NCBI GenBank assembly: GCA_004298675.1
Contig: SCRI01000058.1
Coordinates: 1 to 64,000 of the forward strand
Origin: a bacterium
GTDB taxonomy: Bacteria > Vulcanimicrobiota > Vulcanimicrobiia > Vulcanimicrobiales > SCRA01
Reading direction: 5' to 3'
Length of the DNA: 64,000 bases
Shown here: positions 17,378 through 26,126 of the stretch, piece by piece
Layout of the letters: each line of letters starts with the position of its first letter
Numbering within the stretch: position 1 is the stretch's first letter
Position numbers and translations under genes: made by a program
The notes under the pieces: model-generated
The model's input: the letters and a program-made list of their open reading frames with translations, nothing else
Told to the model about the DNA's origin: nothing
The model's database searches: none

Positions 17378-18058
17378 TCAGGGGGGCGCGGAGCCGAGTT
17401 CCTGCGCCGGTGTTTCGATGAACGAGACGTTGAAGGCTCGCCCGAGCGCGGGTACCAGCGCTTGCTTGGCCTCCACTAGATCGACGGCACGCCCGGTCTC
17501 CCGGGAGATCGAGGTGACGCCGCGGTCCGGCAAGCCGCACGGATTGATGAGTTGCGGATAGGAGAGATCGGTGGCGACATTCAGCGCGATGCCGTGCAGC
17601 GAGACCATCTTTTGCACGGCCAAACCAATCGCGCAGATCTGTTCGTCGTGGACCCAAACGCCCGCGTGCTCGCTCCAACGTTCGCCGCTGACGCCGAAGC
17701 TCGCGAGCGCCTCGATCACCGCCCCCTCCAGGGAGCGCACCAGTGGCACGACCTCGCGGAAGCGCACCAGCTTGCGAATGGGGTAGACCACCAGTTGTCC
17801 GGGCCCGTGATAGGTGACGTCGCCGCCGCGCTCGATCTCGAAGACCTCCACGCCGTGGCGCTCGAGCAGCGGGCGCGGCAGCAGTAGATTGCTCTCGCGC
17901 GCATTGCGTCCAAGGGTGATCACTGGTTCGTGCTCGACCAGCAGCCACGTGTCTGGGATCGCGTCGGCGACACGAGCCGCGTGGAGACGGCGCTGTAAGT
18001 TCAGCACGGGCCCGTAACGCATGCGTCCGAGGTCGACGAGACGTGCGCGCTGCGGCAC
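17378..18058 (-). CDS. lipB: Octanoyl-[ACP]:protein N-octanoyltransferase with catalytic Lys replaced by Gln
   Basis: LipB moves octanoate from ACP to the lipoyl domains that LipA then sulfurates. RGGDVTYHGPGQLVVYP and INPCG with the catalytic Cys (C174) are present. The partner lysine (E. coli K135 in AKICSLG) falls on Gln here (Q140 in DEQICAIGLA), with the same 34-residue spacing to the Cys; a lysine is found 10 residues further (VQKMVSLHG). I chose GTG 18058 (226 residues) over ATG 18127 because the longer form would translate through a strong hairpin that separates it from lpdA, and the extra residues do not look like LipB. Confidence 0.9.
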   Translation of the reverse strand: MPQRARLVDLGRMRYGPVLNLQRRLHAARVADAIPDTWLLVEHEPVITLGRNARESNLLLPRPLLERHGVEVFEIERGGDVTYHGPGQLVVYPIRKLVRFREVVPLVRSLEGAVIEALASFGVSGERWSEHAGVWVHDEQICAIGLAVQKMVSLHGIALNVATDLSYPQLINPCGLPDRGVTSISRETGRAVDLVEAKQALVPALGRAFNVSFIETPAQELGSAPP

Positions 18059-18084
18059 GTCGTTTACCGGCCGCAGAACACGCG

Positions 18085-18117
18085 GAGAGCCCGCCGGGGT
18101 TCCCCGTGCGGGCTCTC
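18085..18117 (-). terminator. Strong hairpin between lpdA and lipB
   Basis: GAGAGCCCGC pairs with GCGGGCTCTC, and inside it CGGGG pairs with CCCCG around a TT turn with one bulged base, a stem of about 15 bp. It follows the lpdA stop by 20 bases in the minus-strand direction. T-richness downstream is poor. Confidence 0.55.
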
Positions 18118-18137
18118 GCTTGGGCATCGCGGTTCCT

Positions 18138-19580
18138 CTACCTGGCGGCGGCTGCCGTCGGCTTGGGGTTCATGATGTGGATGGCCTTGCCGTGCGCCGC
18201 CTCGGCGGCATCCATGATGCTCTCGGTGAGCGTGGGGTGCGGATGGATGGAGAGGCCGATATCCTCGAGCGTCGCCCCCATCTCCAGCGCAATCACGCCT
18301 TCGCCGATGAGCGACTCGGCTTGCGGGGCGATGATGTGCATCCCAAGCAGCACGTCCGTCTTCTTGTCGCCGATGAGCTTGATCATGCCGTCGCTCTCGT
18401 GCATCGAGCGCGCGCGTCCGCTGGCGGCCAGCGGAAACTTGCCGATGCGCAGCTCGTAACCTTGGGCCTTGGCCTCCTCTTCGGAGAGTCCCACGGTTGC
18501 GATCTCGGGATCGGTGTAGACGCAGTTCGGCACGGCCACGGGATCGTAGGCGACGCCGGGGAGTCCCGCGATGGCCTCAGCGGCAACCACGCCCTCTTTC
18601 ATGGCCTTGTGCGCCAGCAGCGGGCCGCCGGTGATGTCGCCGATCGCCCAGATCCCGGGGACGCTGGTGCGCCGCTGTGCGTCGACTTTGAGGAAGCCCT
18701 TCTCGTCGAGCGCGAGTCCGGTCTTCTCCAGGCCGAGGTTGTCGGTCACGGGGCGCCGCCCCACCGCCACCAGTACCTGATCGTACTCGCGGGTCTCGGG
18801 CTTGTTGGCCGTGCCCTCGCCGTTGATCGTCGCCTTGACCGTGGAGGCGCCCTTCTCGAGCTTCTCGACCTTGGTGTTGGTGAGCACGTCGATCTTCTGC
18901 TTCTTGAGGATGCGCGCCATGGTCTTGGAGATCTCGAGATCCGTGCCGGTGATCAGGTTGGGCATCATCTCGACGACCGTGACCTCGGTGCCCATGCGGT
19001 TGTAGACGGTCGCGAACTCGAGTCCGATCACGCCGCCGCCGATGACGAGCAGGCGCTTGGGAATGTTGGGGAGACGCACCGCGTCGTCGGAGTTGAGGAT
19101 GAGCTTGCCGTCGCGCGGCCACGCCTTCACGTCCACCGGCGCGCCGCCGGTGGCGATGACGACGTCCTTGGCCTTGTAGGTCTCGCTGCTCCCGTCTTTC
19201 TTGGTGACTTTGACCGTGTTCTTGTCGACGAAGCTGCCCTCGCCGATGGCCCACTGCACGCCGTTGCCCTTGAAGAGCGTCTCGACCCCCTTGACGTTTG
19301 CCGACACCACGTCCAGCGTGAACTTCTGTACGCCGGTCAAGTTGATGTTGACTTGCGGAATCTCGACGCCGATCTCCGCGCCTTGGCGGGCGTGGCGCGC
19401 GACCTCACTGACGTGCAGCAGCGCCTTGGTGGGGATGCAGCCCCAATTCAAGCAGACGCCGCCGACTGCGTCGCGATCGACGCAGACCACCTTTTTGCCG
19501 AGTTGACCCAGACGGATTGCCGCATGGTATCCGCCCGGCCCCGCGCCGATGACGACTGCGTCTACCTGCTGTTCAGCCAC
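18138..19580 (-). CDS. lpdA: Dihydrolipoyl dehydrogenase (E3)
   Basis: The 480-residue flavoprotein reoxidises dihydrolipoyl groups of the E2 below, passing electrons to NAD+. FAD-binding GAGPGGYHAA near the N-terminus, the redox disulfide in CLNWGC (C43, C48), the NAD-binding GGGVIGLEFA, FAD motif IWAIGD and the HPHPTLTE active-site histidine segment are all present. It is the fourth gene of a pdhA-pdhB-pdhC-lpdA unit. Confidence 0.96.
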   Translation of the reverse strand: MAEQQVDAVVIGAGPGGYHAAIRLGQLGKKVVCVDRDAVGGVCLNWGCIPTKALLHVSEVARHARQGAEIGVEIPQVNINLTGVQKFTLDVVSANVKGVETLFKGNGVQWAIGEGSFVDKNTVKVTKKDGSSETYKAKDVVIATGGAPVDVKAWPRDGKLILNSDDAVRLPNIPKRLLVIGGGVIGLEFATVYNRMGTEVTVVEMMPNLITGTDLEISKTMARILKKQKIDVLTNTKVEKLEKGASTVKATINGEGTANKPETREYDQVLVAVGRRPVTDNLGLEKTGLALDEKGFLKVDAQRRTSVPGIWAIGDITGGPLLAHKAMKEGVVAAEAIAGLPGVAYDPVAVPNCVYTDPEIATVGLSEEEAKAQGYELRIGKFPLAASGRARSMHESDGMIKLIGDKKTDVLLGMHIIAPQAESLIGEGVIALEMGATLEDIGLSIHPHPTLTESIMDAAEAAHGKAIHIMNPKPTAAAAR

Positions 19581-19668
19581 GATTCAAGCTCCTTCATGCA
19601 TTCGTTCGATGCTCAATGCCCCGCGGCGGTTTCGACGTCGCCGCGCGAGACCCCCCAGATCGCGTTCT

Positions 19669-21027
19669 CTAGCCTTCGATGAGCAGCATCTCGGGGTTCT
19701 CGAGCAGGCGGATGAGATCGCTGAGGAAGCGCACCGCGAGGGCTCCGTCCACCAGCCGATGATCGTACGAGAGCGAGAGATACATCATCTCGCGCGCTAC
19801 CACCGCCCCGTCGCGCACGACCGCGCGTGCCTTGATGGGATGGACGCCGAGGATGGCGACTTCGGGCTGATTGATCACCGGCGCCGTGAAGAGTCCGCCG
19901 ATCGAGCCCGAGTTGCTGATCGTGAAGGTTCCGTGCTCCATGTCCGCAGGCGTGAGCTTGCCGGCGCGCGCGGCCTCCGCCAAGCGCGCGATCTCGCTGG
20001 CGATGGCGAGCACCGAGCGGCGCTCGGCGCCGTGAACTACCGGTACCATCAGGCCCTGCTCGGTGTCGACGGCGACGCCGATGTTGTAGTCGCCGCGCAC
20101 GACGATCTCGTGCGCAGCCTCGTCGAGGCTGGCGTTGACGAAGGGGTGGAGTTTGAGCGCCGCCACCGTCGCTTTGGCGATGAACGCGAGATAGGTGAGC
20201 TTGACGCCCTGCGCCTCGGCGATCGGCTTGAAGCGTTTGCGCAGCTCCACCAGCGCCGTCAGATCGGCTTCGTCGACGTTGAGCGTGTGTGCCGAGACGT
20301 GCTTGGATTGCGGCATCCGCTGCGCGATGATGCGGCGCAGGCCCTTGAGCGGCTCGACGCGGTCGTTCGGGCCGCGCCAGATCGTGGCCGCAGCCGCGGG
20401 CGTGGGTGCAGCCTGAGCAGCGGCCGGCGCCGGCGCGGAGGCGCGGCCGCTGAGGAAGCGGTCGATGTCGGCACGGCGTATCCGCCCGGCCGGACCGGAG
20501 CCCTCCACAAACGCGAGGTCGACCCCCTTCTGGCGGGCATAGAGACGCACCGCCGGCGCGGCCAGGGCGCGTCCCTCACGGTGTACCGGCTGCGGCGCGA
20601 CGGCGCCGTCGGCGGGCAGCGTGGCGGGAACGTTCGGCGGCACGGCTACGGCCTGCACGGGCGGCGGGGCAACCGATGCGCCGGTGGGGACGGGCGCTGG
20701 CGCGGGGGCCGGCGCGGCCGTAGCCGCAGGGGTGGCGTTGCCGCCGTGAGCCGGCTTGAAGGCTGCTAGCGCCGCGTCGGCGTTCTCGCCCGGTTCGCCG
20801 AACACCGCCAGCGGCGCGCCGACGGGGAGCACCTGCCCCTCCTTCGCCAGCGTCCTGATCAGTGTTCCAGCGTGCGGAGCGGGAACCTCAACGGTCACCT
20901 TCTCCGTCATGATCTCGACGAACGGCTCGTCGCGCTCGACGCGCTCGCCCTCTTTCTTGATCCAGCGGAGAACCTCGCCTTCGACGACGCTCTCTGCCAG
21001 CTCCGGCATCTCGTAGACTTCAGCCAT
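19669..21027 (-). CDS. pdhC: 2-oxoacid dehydrogenase E2 (dihydrolipoyl acyltransferase)
   Basis: The 452-residue protein has one lipoyl domain (1-80, lipoyl lysine K43 in MTEKVTVE), an Ala/Pro-rich hinge, a peripheral subunit-binding domain (about 153-193, APAVRLYARQKGVDL), a second Ala/Pro linker, and the acyltransferase core ending in LSYDHRLVDGA with the catalytic His and Asp. It forms the core of a pyruvate or branched-chain 2-oxoacid complex with its neighbours. The sequence alone does not settle the substrate; complete linkage to E1/E3 and lipAB makes pyruvate the likely main one. Confidence 0.93.
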   Translation of the reverse strand: MAEVYEMPELAESVVEGEVLRWIKKEGERVERDEPFVEIMTEKVTVEVPAPHAGTLIRTLAKEGQVLPVGAPLAVFGEPGENADAALAAFKPAHGGNATPAATAAPAPAPAPVPTGASVAPPPVQAVAVPPNVPATLPADGAVAPQPVHREGRALAAPAVRLYARQKGVDLAFVEGSGPAGRIRRADIDRFLSGRASAPAPAAAQAAPTPAAAATIWRGPNDRVEPLKGLRRIIAQRMPQSKHVSAHTLNVDEADLTALVELRKRFKPIAEAQGVKLTYLAFIAKATVAALKLHPFVNASLDEAAHEIVVRGDYNIGVAVDTEQGLMVPVVHGAERRSVLAIASEIARLAEAARAGKLTPADMEHGTFTISNSGSIGGLFTAPVINQPEVAILGVHPIKARAVVRDGAVVAREMMYLSLSYDHRLVDGALAVRFLSDLIRLLENPEMLLIEG

Positions 21028-21035
21028 GGGTACTC

Positions 21036-22028
21036 CTAGAACTCGAGCGTCTTCTTCGTGGCCTTCACGATGCGGTCGGCATCGGGGAGGTAGTACTTCT
21101 CGAGATTGTATGGGATCGAGGTGTCGATGGAGGCGACGCGCATGATCGGCCCCTCTAAGTACTCGATCGCCTTCTCCGCGATGTACGCGCTGATCTCGTT
21201 GGCGAAGCTGCCGAGTTTGGGCGCCTCGACTACGACCACCGCGTGGCCGGTCTTCTTGACGCTTGCCAGGATCGTCTCGCCGTCGTAAGGCACCAGCGAC
21301 CGCAAGTCGATCACCTCGACGTTTTTACCCTCCGCGGCGAGCCGGTCGGCGGCCTCGAGCGCCACGTGCAGCATGGCCCCATAGGAGACCAACGTCGCGT
21401 CGGTGCCCTCGCGCACGACCTTGGCCTTACCGATCGGGACGGTGTAGGCGCCCTCGGGCACCTCGGTCTTCACGCCGCGATAGATGCGCTTGGGCTCGAG
21501 GAAGACTACAGGATCCTCATCGCGGATGGCCGAGATCAAGAGCCCCTTGGCGTCGTACGGGTTGGAGGGGATGACGACCTTGAGACCGGGGATGTGGGCG
21601 AAAAGCTCCTCCGGCGACTGCGAGTGGTAGACGCCGCCGCGTACGCCGCCGCCGTAGGGGCCACGGATGACCATCGGCACCTTGAACATGCCGGCCGAGC
21701 GGTAGCGGATCTTGGCGATCTCGCTGTAGAGCTGATCGTAGCCCGGAAAGAGGAAGTCGATGAACTGGATCTCGGCGACGGGGCGCAGGCCGTTCATCGC
21801 CATGCCCATCGCGCTGCCGAGAATGCCGGCTTCGGAGAGCGGTGTGTCGATCACACGATGGGGTCCGAACTCGGCGTAGAGCCCCTCCGTGCAGAGGAAG
21901 ACTCCGCCGCGCGGGCCGACGTCCTCACCGAGGATGCAGACCGTGGAGTCGAGCCGCATCTCTTCGAGCATCGCCTCGCGCACGGCCTGTACCATGGTCA
22001 GGGTTTTGGTTGCGGTTTGTATTGCCAT
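21036..22028 (-). CDS. pdhB: 2-oxoacid dehydrogenase E1 beta subunit
   Basis: 330 residues with the transketolase-like fold: GEDVGPRGGVFLCTEGL, DTPLSEAGILGSAMG with the glutamate that activates thiamine diphosphate, and RGPYGGGVRGGVYHSQSPEELFAHIPGLKVV. It pairs with E1 alpha encoded just upstream (18-base gap) and precedes E2 by 8 bases. Confidence 0.94.
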   Translation of the reverse strand: MAIQTATKTLTMVQAVREAMLEEMRLDSTVCILGEDVGPRGGVFLCTEGLYAEFGPHRVIDTPLSEAGILGSAMGMAMNGLRPVAEIQFIDFLFPGYDQLYSEIAKIRYRSAGMFKVPMVIRGPYGGGVRGGVYHSQSPEELFAHIPGLKVVIPSNPYDAKGLLISAIRDEDPVVFLEPKRIYRGVKTEVPEGAYTVPIGKAKVVREGTDATLVSYGAMLHVALEAADRLAAEGKNVEVIDLRSLVPYDGETILASVKKTGHAVVVVEAPKLGSFANEISAYIAEKAIEYLEGPIMRVASIDTSIPYNLEKYYLPDADRIVKATKKTLEF

Positions 22029-22046
22029 CGTTTTCTCTATCCGATC

Positions 22047-23141
22047 CTATGCGTGGCCGAAGATCTCGATCTTCTCGTCGATCTGGTGGGGCAGCAGCGT
22101 GGCGTAGGTGTGATCGAAGACGGTCTCGGGCGCGGGCACCGGTGAGGCCTCGGCCTCGGCTAGACCCACCTCCACCTCTTGCTTGATCTCGGCCTGCATC
22201 TTGGCCTCGGCGGCATCGTCCCAGAGTCCCTGCTTGGTGAGGTACTTGTGCATGCGCATGATCGGGTCACGCGTCTTGCGCCACAGCTCGATCTCTTCTT
22301 TCTTGCGGTAGCGGGAGTCGTCGTCGGCCGAGGAGTGCGGACCATACCGGTAGGTGAGGAACTCGATCAGCGTGGGGCCGCCGCCGCTGCGCGCCTTTTC
22401 GATGGCGAACCTCGAGACCTCGGCGCAGGCAATGACGTCGTTGCCGTCCACCAGGTAGCCGTCGAAGCCGAACGCGGCGGCCTTATCGGCGAAGGTGCGG
22501 CTCTTGGTCTGATGCTTCACGTCGATCGAGATAGCGTACTGGTTGTTCTGCAGCGCGAAGACGACCGGGGCGTTGAAGACGCCGGCAAAGTTGAGGGCCG
22601 CCAAGGTGTCGCCCTCCGAGGTGGCGCCGTCGCCCATGTAGCAGAGCGAGACTTGGCCGGTCTTGCGGATGGTGGCAGCCATCGCCACACCCACGGCCGC
22701 TGGAGTCTTGTTGCCCACGACGGAGGACGGCGTGACGATGTTCAGCGGCCCGTCACCGTAATGGCTGGGCATGTTGCGCCCCTTGCTGGGGTCGAGATCC
22801 TTGCCGAGGACGTGCGCCAGCAATTGGCCGGGCGTCATGCCCTTGGTGAGCGCGGCGCCCAATTCGCGGTGGGTGGTAAAGACCCAATCCTTCTGCGCCA
22901 GCGTGAAGGCGCTGCCGATCTGCGAGGCCTCTTGTCCGGCCGTCTGCGCGAGGAAGCCCGCGCGTCCCTGACGCACCATGATGTAGCCGCGGTCGTCGAT
23001 GGCGCGGCAGAGTACCATCAGACGGTAGAGCCTTTTGAGCTCGTCGTCTGTGAAAGTCGGCTTCATCTTCGCGACGGGATCACCGTCGTTGTTGATGTAG
23101 CCAATAGGCGAATCAGTGAACGGTTTGAATGGCGCGGCCAC
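22047..23141 (-). CDS. pdhA: 2-oxoacid dehydrogenase E1 alpha subunit
   Basis: The 364-residue subunit carries the thiamine-diphosphate motif GDG...NN (GDGATSEGD at about 170-178, QNNQYAIS at 198-205) and the phosphorylation-loop-like RYGPHSSADDDSRYR. GTG 23141 follows GGGAGG by 7 bases. First gene of the E1-E2-E3 cluster, transcribed away from mutY. The length and motifs are nearer to the heterotetrameric BCDH/PDH type than to homodimeric AceE. Confidence 0.94.
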   Translation of the reverse strand: MAAPFKPFTDSPIGYINNDGDPVAKMKPTFTDDELKRLYRLMVLCRAIDDRGYIMVRQGRAGFLAQTAGQEASQIGSAFTLAQKDWVFTTHRELGAALTKGMTPGQLLAHVLGKDLDPSKGRNMPSHYGDGPLNIVTPSSVVGNKTPAAVGVAMAATIRKTGQVSLCYMGDGATSEGDTLAALNFAGVFNAPVVFALQNNQYAISIDVKHQTKSRTFADKAAAFGFDGYLVDGNDVIACAEVSRFAIEKARSGGGPTLIEFLTYRYGPHSSADDDSRYRKKEEIELWRKTRDPIMRMHKYLTKQGLWDDAAEAKMQAEIKQEVEVGLAEAEASPVPAPETVFDHTYATLLPHQIDEKIEIFGHA

Positions 23142-23216
23142 GAGTAACCTCCCACGTGGTAGATGGCGGCCACTCTTTTGGCTCGATTCGGGAACCGTCC
23201 TGCCGCGCGAGGCGCC

Positions 23217-24158
23217 GTGAAAAGTACGCGCAGCAAGCGTAGGAGAACGCGCAACAAATCTTCATCGCTGGCAATCTCTGAAGTGCGCGGCCAACTGCTC
23301 GCATGGTACGGCTTGCACGGGCGCAGGCTGCCCTGGCGCGAGCGCGTCGATCCGTACCGCGTCCTGGTCAGCGAAATGATGCTCCAGCAGACGCAAGCCG
23401 AACGCGTGGTGCCAAAGTTCGAGGCCTTTCTCGAGCGTTTTCCGACGGCCGGCTCGCTGGCATCCTCCGCCGTCGCAGAGGTGGTGCGGCTATGGCAAGG
23501 GCTCGGCTACAATCGGCGCGCCGTGCGCCTGCATGCGATTGCGCGCGCCGTGGTCGAGCGCCACGGCGGTGAGATCCCGCGGGAGACCGGCGCGCTCTTG
23601 GCGTTGCCGGGTATCGGGCGCTATACGGCGGCGGCACTGCGCGCCTTTGCGTTCAACGCCGACGCTGCACCGCTCGACACCAACATACGGCGGGTGATTC
23701 ATCGCCTGGCCTTCGGGCTCGAGCATCCCCCGCGCGCCGGTGCGGCGGCTTTGGAGCGGGTGGCCTCCGAGCTGGTTGCGCCGGGCCGCGGGCGCGAGTG
23801 GAACTCCGCGTTGATGGACCTTGGCGCCACGGTCTGCACCGCGCGCGCGCCCAAGTGTCTGGTCTGCCCTCTGCGCGACTATTGCGCGGCGGCACCGATC
23901 GATCCGCTGGAGCTGCAAGCGGCCGCCAAGGCGCATGCCCCCGCGCGCGGCCCCCAAGCGCGCTTGAAGTTTGTGGAGACCACGCGTTACGCGCGTGGCA
24001 GGATCGTGGAGCATCTGCGCGGGCTTCCCCACGGCGCCGGCGCCAGCGTCGCGCAACTGGCCGATCTGCTGGGGCGCCCCGACGTCTCAGCGCTGGTGGC
24101 CGGCCTCGAGCGCGACGGACTCGCCGCCGTCGAGGGCGAGTGCGTGCGTCTGCCGTAA
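23217..24158 (+). CDS. mutY: A/G-specific adenine glycosylase with winged-helix-like C-terminus
   Basis: Removes adenine opposite 8-oxoguanine. The HhH-GPD core has SEMMLQQTQ (catalytic Glu), LPGIGRYTAAALRAFAFN and LDTNIRR (catalytic Asp), then the 4Fe-4S loop C-x6-C-x2-C-x5-C (TVCTARAPKCLVCPLRDYC). The about 85 residues after the cluster do not look like the MutT-type 8-oxoG reader of E. coli MutY but like a small winged-helix segment (ARGRIVEHLRGL...LVAGLERDGLAAVEGECVRLP), as in actinobacterial MutY. I prefer GTG 23217 (GAGG just upstream, leaves room for a divergent pdhA promoter) over ATG 23163. Confidence 0.9.
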   Translation: MKSTRSKRRRTRNKSSSLAISEVRGQLLAWYGLHGRRLPWRERVDPYRVLVSEMMLQQTQAERVVPKFEAFLERFPTAGSLASSAVAEVVRLWQGLGYNRRAVRLHAIARAVVERHGGEIPRETGALLALPGIGRYTAAALRAFAFNADAAPLDTNIRRVIHRLAFGLEHPPRAGAAALERVASELVAPGRGREWNSALMDLGATVCTARAPKCLVCPLRDYCAAAPIDPLELQAAAKAHAPARGPQARLKFVETTRYARGRIVEHLRGLPHGAGASVAQLADLLGRPDVSALVAGLERDGLAAVEGECVRLP

Positions 24159-24165
24159 CGTCGCT

Positions 24166-24744
24166 TCAGGCGTCGAGCCAGCGAACTTTCTGGCTCAGTG
24201 GGGCGCGCGCGGCGGCGACCGGCTCGGTGGCGGCGTAGCCCAGGTAGACGAAGGCCGCTAAGCGTTCTCCGGGAGCCACGCCCAGGGCCGCCAGGATCTC
24301 CGGCTGGCGTGCCAGGCGCCCCGTGCGCCAGTAACCGCTGAGGCCTTCGGCGTGGGCCGCCAGCAGCATGTTCTGCGTGGCCGCGGCCGCGGAGGCGTAG
24401 TTTTCGTCGCTGTCGATGGCGCTTTGGCCGCCCTCGGCGATCACCGCGATCACGAACGGGGCCCGCGCGAACTTCGTACGCTCCTTGGCCCGCACGCGTT
24501 CGTGGATGGCCTGCGGGAAGGTCGAGACGTCGACGGTCTGCGCCGCGATCTCGCCCAGGCGCAGGCGGCCTTCACCGCAGATGACGACGAAGCGCCAGGG
24601 CTCCTGACACTTGTGAAACGGGGCCCAGGTGGCCGCCTCGAGGATGCGCTCGATGGCCGCACGCGGCGGTGCCTCGGCGCGCATCTTGCCGGCGCTGCGC
24701 CGGGCGCGGATGGCCTGGTGGATCTGCGCCGCGTACGCCGTCAC
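24166..24744 (-). CDS. Nitroreductase family flavoprotein
   Basis: A 192-residue FMN-dependent oxidoreductase of the NfsB/HBN family: IHQAIRARRSAGKM at the N-terminus contacts FMN, ILEAATWAPFHKCQEPWRFVVI and NMLLAAHAEGLSGYWRTG follow, and the C-terminal GYA...R strand closes the fold. It starts at GTG 24744, which shares bases with the stop of the molybdopterin gene (GTGA). Substrate unknown. The pair could be a small redox operon. Confidence 0.85.
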   Translation of the reverse strand: MTAYAAQIHQAIRARRSAGKMRAEAPPRAAIERILEAATWAPFHKCQEPWRFVVICGEGRLRLGEIAAQTVDVSTFPQAIHERVRAKERTKFARAPFVIAVIAEGGQSAIDSDENYASAAAATQNMLLAAHAEGLSGYWRTGRLARQPEILAALGVAPGERLAAFVYLGYAATEPVAAARAPLSQKVRWLDA

Positions 24745-25337
24745 GCCATCCACGCCGGGAGGTCCGAGTAACGTTCTTCCTTCCATGGGTCGCCGTCGTT
24801 GTGGTAGCCGCGTACTTCCCAGAACCCGGGCCGGTCGCGGTCGAGGAACTCGATGCCCGTCAGCCACTTCGCGCTCTTCCAAAAATAACGCTTGGGAACC
24901 AGCATCCGTACCGGCCCGCCGTGAATCGGCTCGATCGGCTTGCCGTCGTACTCGTATGCGATCAGCACGTCGTCGTCGAGCAGCACGTCCAGTGGGAGGT
25001 TGGTGGTGTAGTCGTTCTCGGCATGTTGTAGCACGTGCGTGACATCGGGCAGCATCCGCGCCCGTTCGGCTAGCGTGCGCAAGAGCACGCCGCGCCAATG
25101 CGTGGCTTTCTTGGTCCAGCGTGTCACGCAGTGGATGTCACCCGCCCAGGGCGTGGACGGGAGGGCGCGCAGCTCCTCCCAGCCGAGCTCGAACGGCCGC
25201 TCGCAGCGGCCGAAGACGCGTAGGCGCCAAGTTGCGAGGTCGACGGCGGGGACGTCGCCCACGTGGAGGATCGGAAAGCCGTCGGTCACCGTCTGTCCGG
25301 GAGGTACGGTGGGATCGCCGGCACGGAAGAACGGCAT
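24741..25337 (-). CDS. Cytoplasmic molybdopterin-dependent oxidoreductase (sulfite oxidase/YedY-like)
   Basis: The 198-residue protein is the sulfite-oxidase-type Moco domain alone: GDIHCVTRWTKKATHWRGV with the molybdenum-ligating Cys, VLIAYEYDGKPIEPIHGGPVRMLVPKRYFWKSAKWLTGIEFLDRDRPGFWEVRGYHNDGDPW. It has no signal peptide, unlike periplasmic MsrP/YedY, so it should act in the cytoplasm. ATG 25337 follows AAGGAG by 7 bases. Substrate unknown; coupled to a nitroreductase. Confidence 0.88.
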   Translation of the reverse strand: MPFFRAGDPTVPPGQTVTDGFPILHVGDVPAVDLATWRLRVFGRCERPFELGWEELRALPSTPWAGDIHCVTRWTKKATHWRGVLLRTLAERARMLPDVTHVLQHAENDYTTNLPLDVLLDDDVLIAYEYDGKPIEPIHGGPVRMLVPKRYFWKSAKWLTGIEFLDRDRPGFWEVRGYHNDGDPWKEERYSDLPAWMA

Positions 25338-25414
25338 CGTGGTACTCCTTCGCCCAGCCGCATCCCAACCATTCCCGCCAGGTGCTGGAGCGTGGAGAGC
25401 CAAGGCAAGCGCCG

Positions 25415-26098
25415 ATGGAGAAGCTACCGTACCCCAGCAAAAAAGTCACGCGCGCGACGGCGAAGCAGATGCTGGCCCGGCTCGAGCAGATGTATCCCGA
25501 CGCGCGCACCGCCCTGGAGTTCCACAACCCCTTCGAACTGCTGGTGGCCGTCGTGCTCAGCGCACAGTGCACCGACGCGCGCGTCAACCTGACCACGCCC
25601 GCGCTTTTCGCGCGTTACCCCAACGCGCAGGCGCTAGCGGCGGCTAGTCTGACCGACGTCGAGGAGATCATCAAGTCGTGCGGCTTCTACCGCGCCAAGG
25701 CACGCAACATCGTAGCCGCGGCCCAAGGTATGGTGGAGCATCACGGGGGCGAGGTGCCAGCCGAGCGCGAGGCGCTCGAAGCGCTGCCGGGCGTGGGGCG
25801 TAAGACGGCTAGCGTCGTGCTGGCGGTAGCCTTCGGCCAGGCGGCCTTCGCGGTCGACACGCACGTCTTCCGCGTCGCGCACCGTCTGGGCATCACGTTG
25901 GGCAAGACGCCGGAGGACGTGGAGCACGACGTGACGGCTCTGCTGCCGCGCGAGAAGTGGGGCCACGCGCACCACTGGCTGATTCTGCACGGCCGCAAGA
26001 TCTGCAAGGCACCAATCCCGCTCTGCGGCATCTGCCCGTTGGCCGACGTCTGCCCTACCGCGCCGCTCGTGCTGAAAAAGAAACGGGCCGGTCGCTGA
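25415..26098 (+). CDS. nth: Endonuclease III
   Basis: Base-excision repair glycosylase/AP lyase for oxidised pyrimidines, 227 residues. LSAQCTDARVN, LPGVGRKTASVVL with the catalytic Lys, VDTHVFRVAHRLG with the catalytic Asp, and the 4Fe-4S loop C-x6-C-x2-C-x5-C (CKAPIPLCGICPLADVC) are all in place. ATG 25415 is chosen because the open frame upstream runs antisense to the molybdopterin gene. The stop lies in the loop of a terminator hairpin. Confidence 0.95.
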   Translation: MEKLPYPSKKVTRATAKQMLARLEQMYPDARTALEFHNPFELLVAVVLSAQCTDARVNLTTPALFARYPNAQALAAASLTDVEEIIKSCGFYRAKARNIVAAAQGMVEHHGGEVPAEREALEALPGVGRKTASVVLAVAFGQAAFAVDTHVFRVAHRLGITLGKTPEDVEHDVTALLPREKWGHAHHWLILHGRKICKAPIPLCGICPLADVCPTAPLVLKKKRAGR

Positions 26099-26107
26099 CC
26101 GGCCCGT
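26075..26107 (-). terminator. Intrinsic terminator of the Lys/Thr/Ala repeat gene
   Basis: ACGGGCCGGTC-GCT-GACCGGCCCGT gives an 11-bp stem with a 3-base loop (26083-26107). Read on the minus strand it is followed by TTTCTTTTT (complement of 26075-26083), a textbook intrinsic terminator. On the plus strand the same hairpin overlaps the nth stop without a T-run. Confidence 0.8.
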
Positions 26108-26126
26108 AACGTGGAGCAGTTGGGAG

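Noticed and set aside
18059-18127. Longer LipB start at ATG 18127
   Set aside because: It would read through the strong hairpin between lpdA and lipB, and the added residues are unlike LipB.
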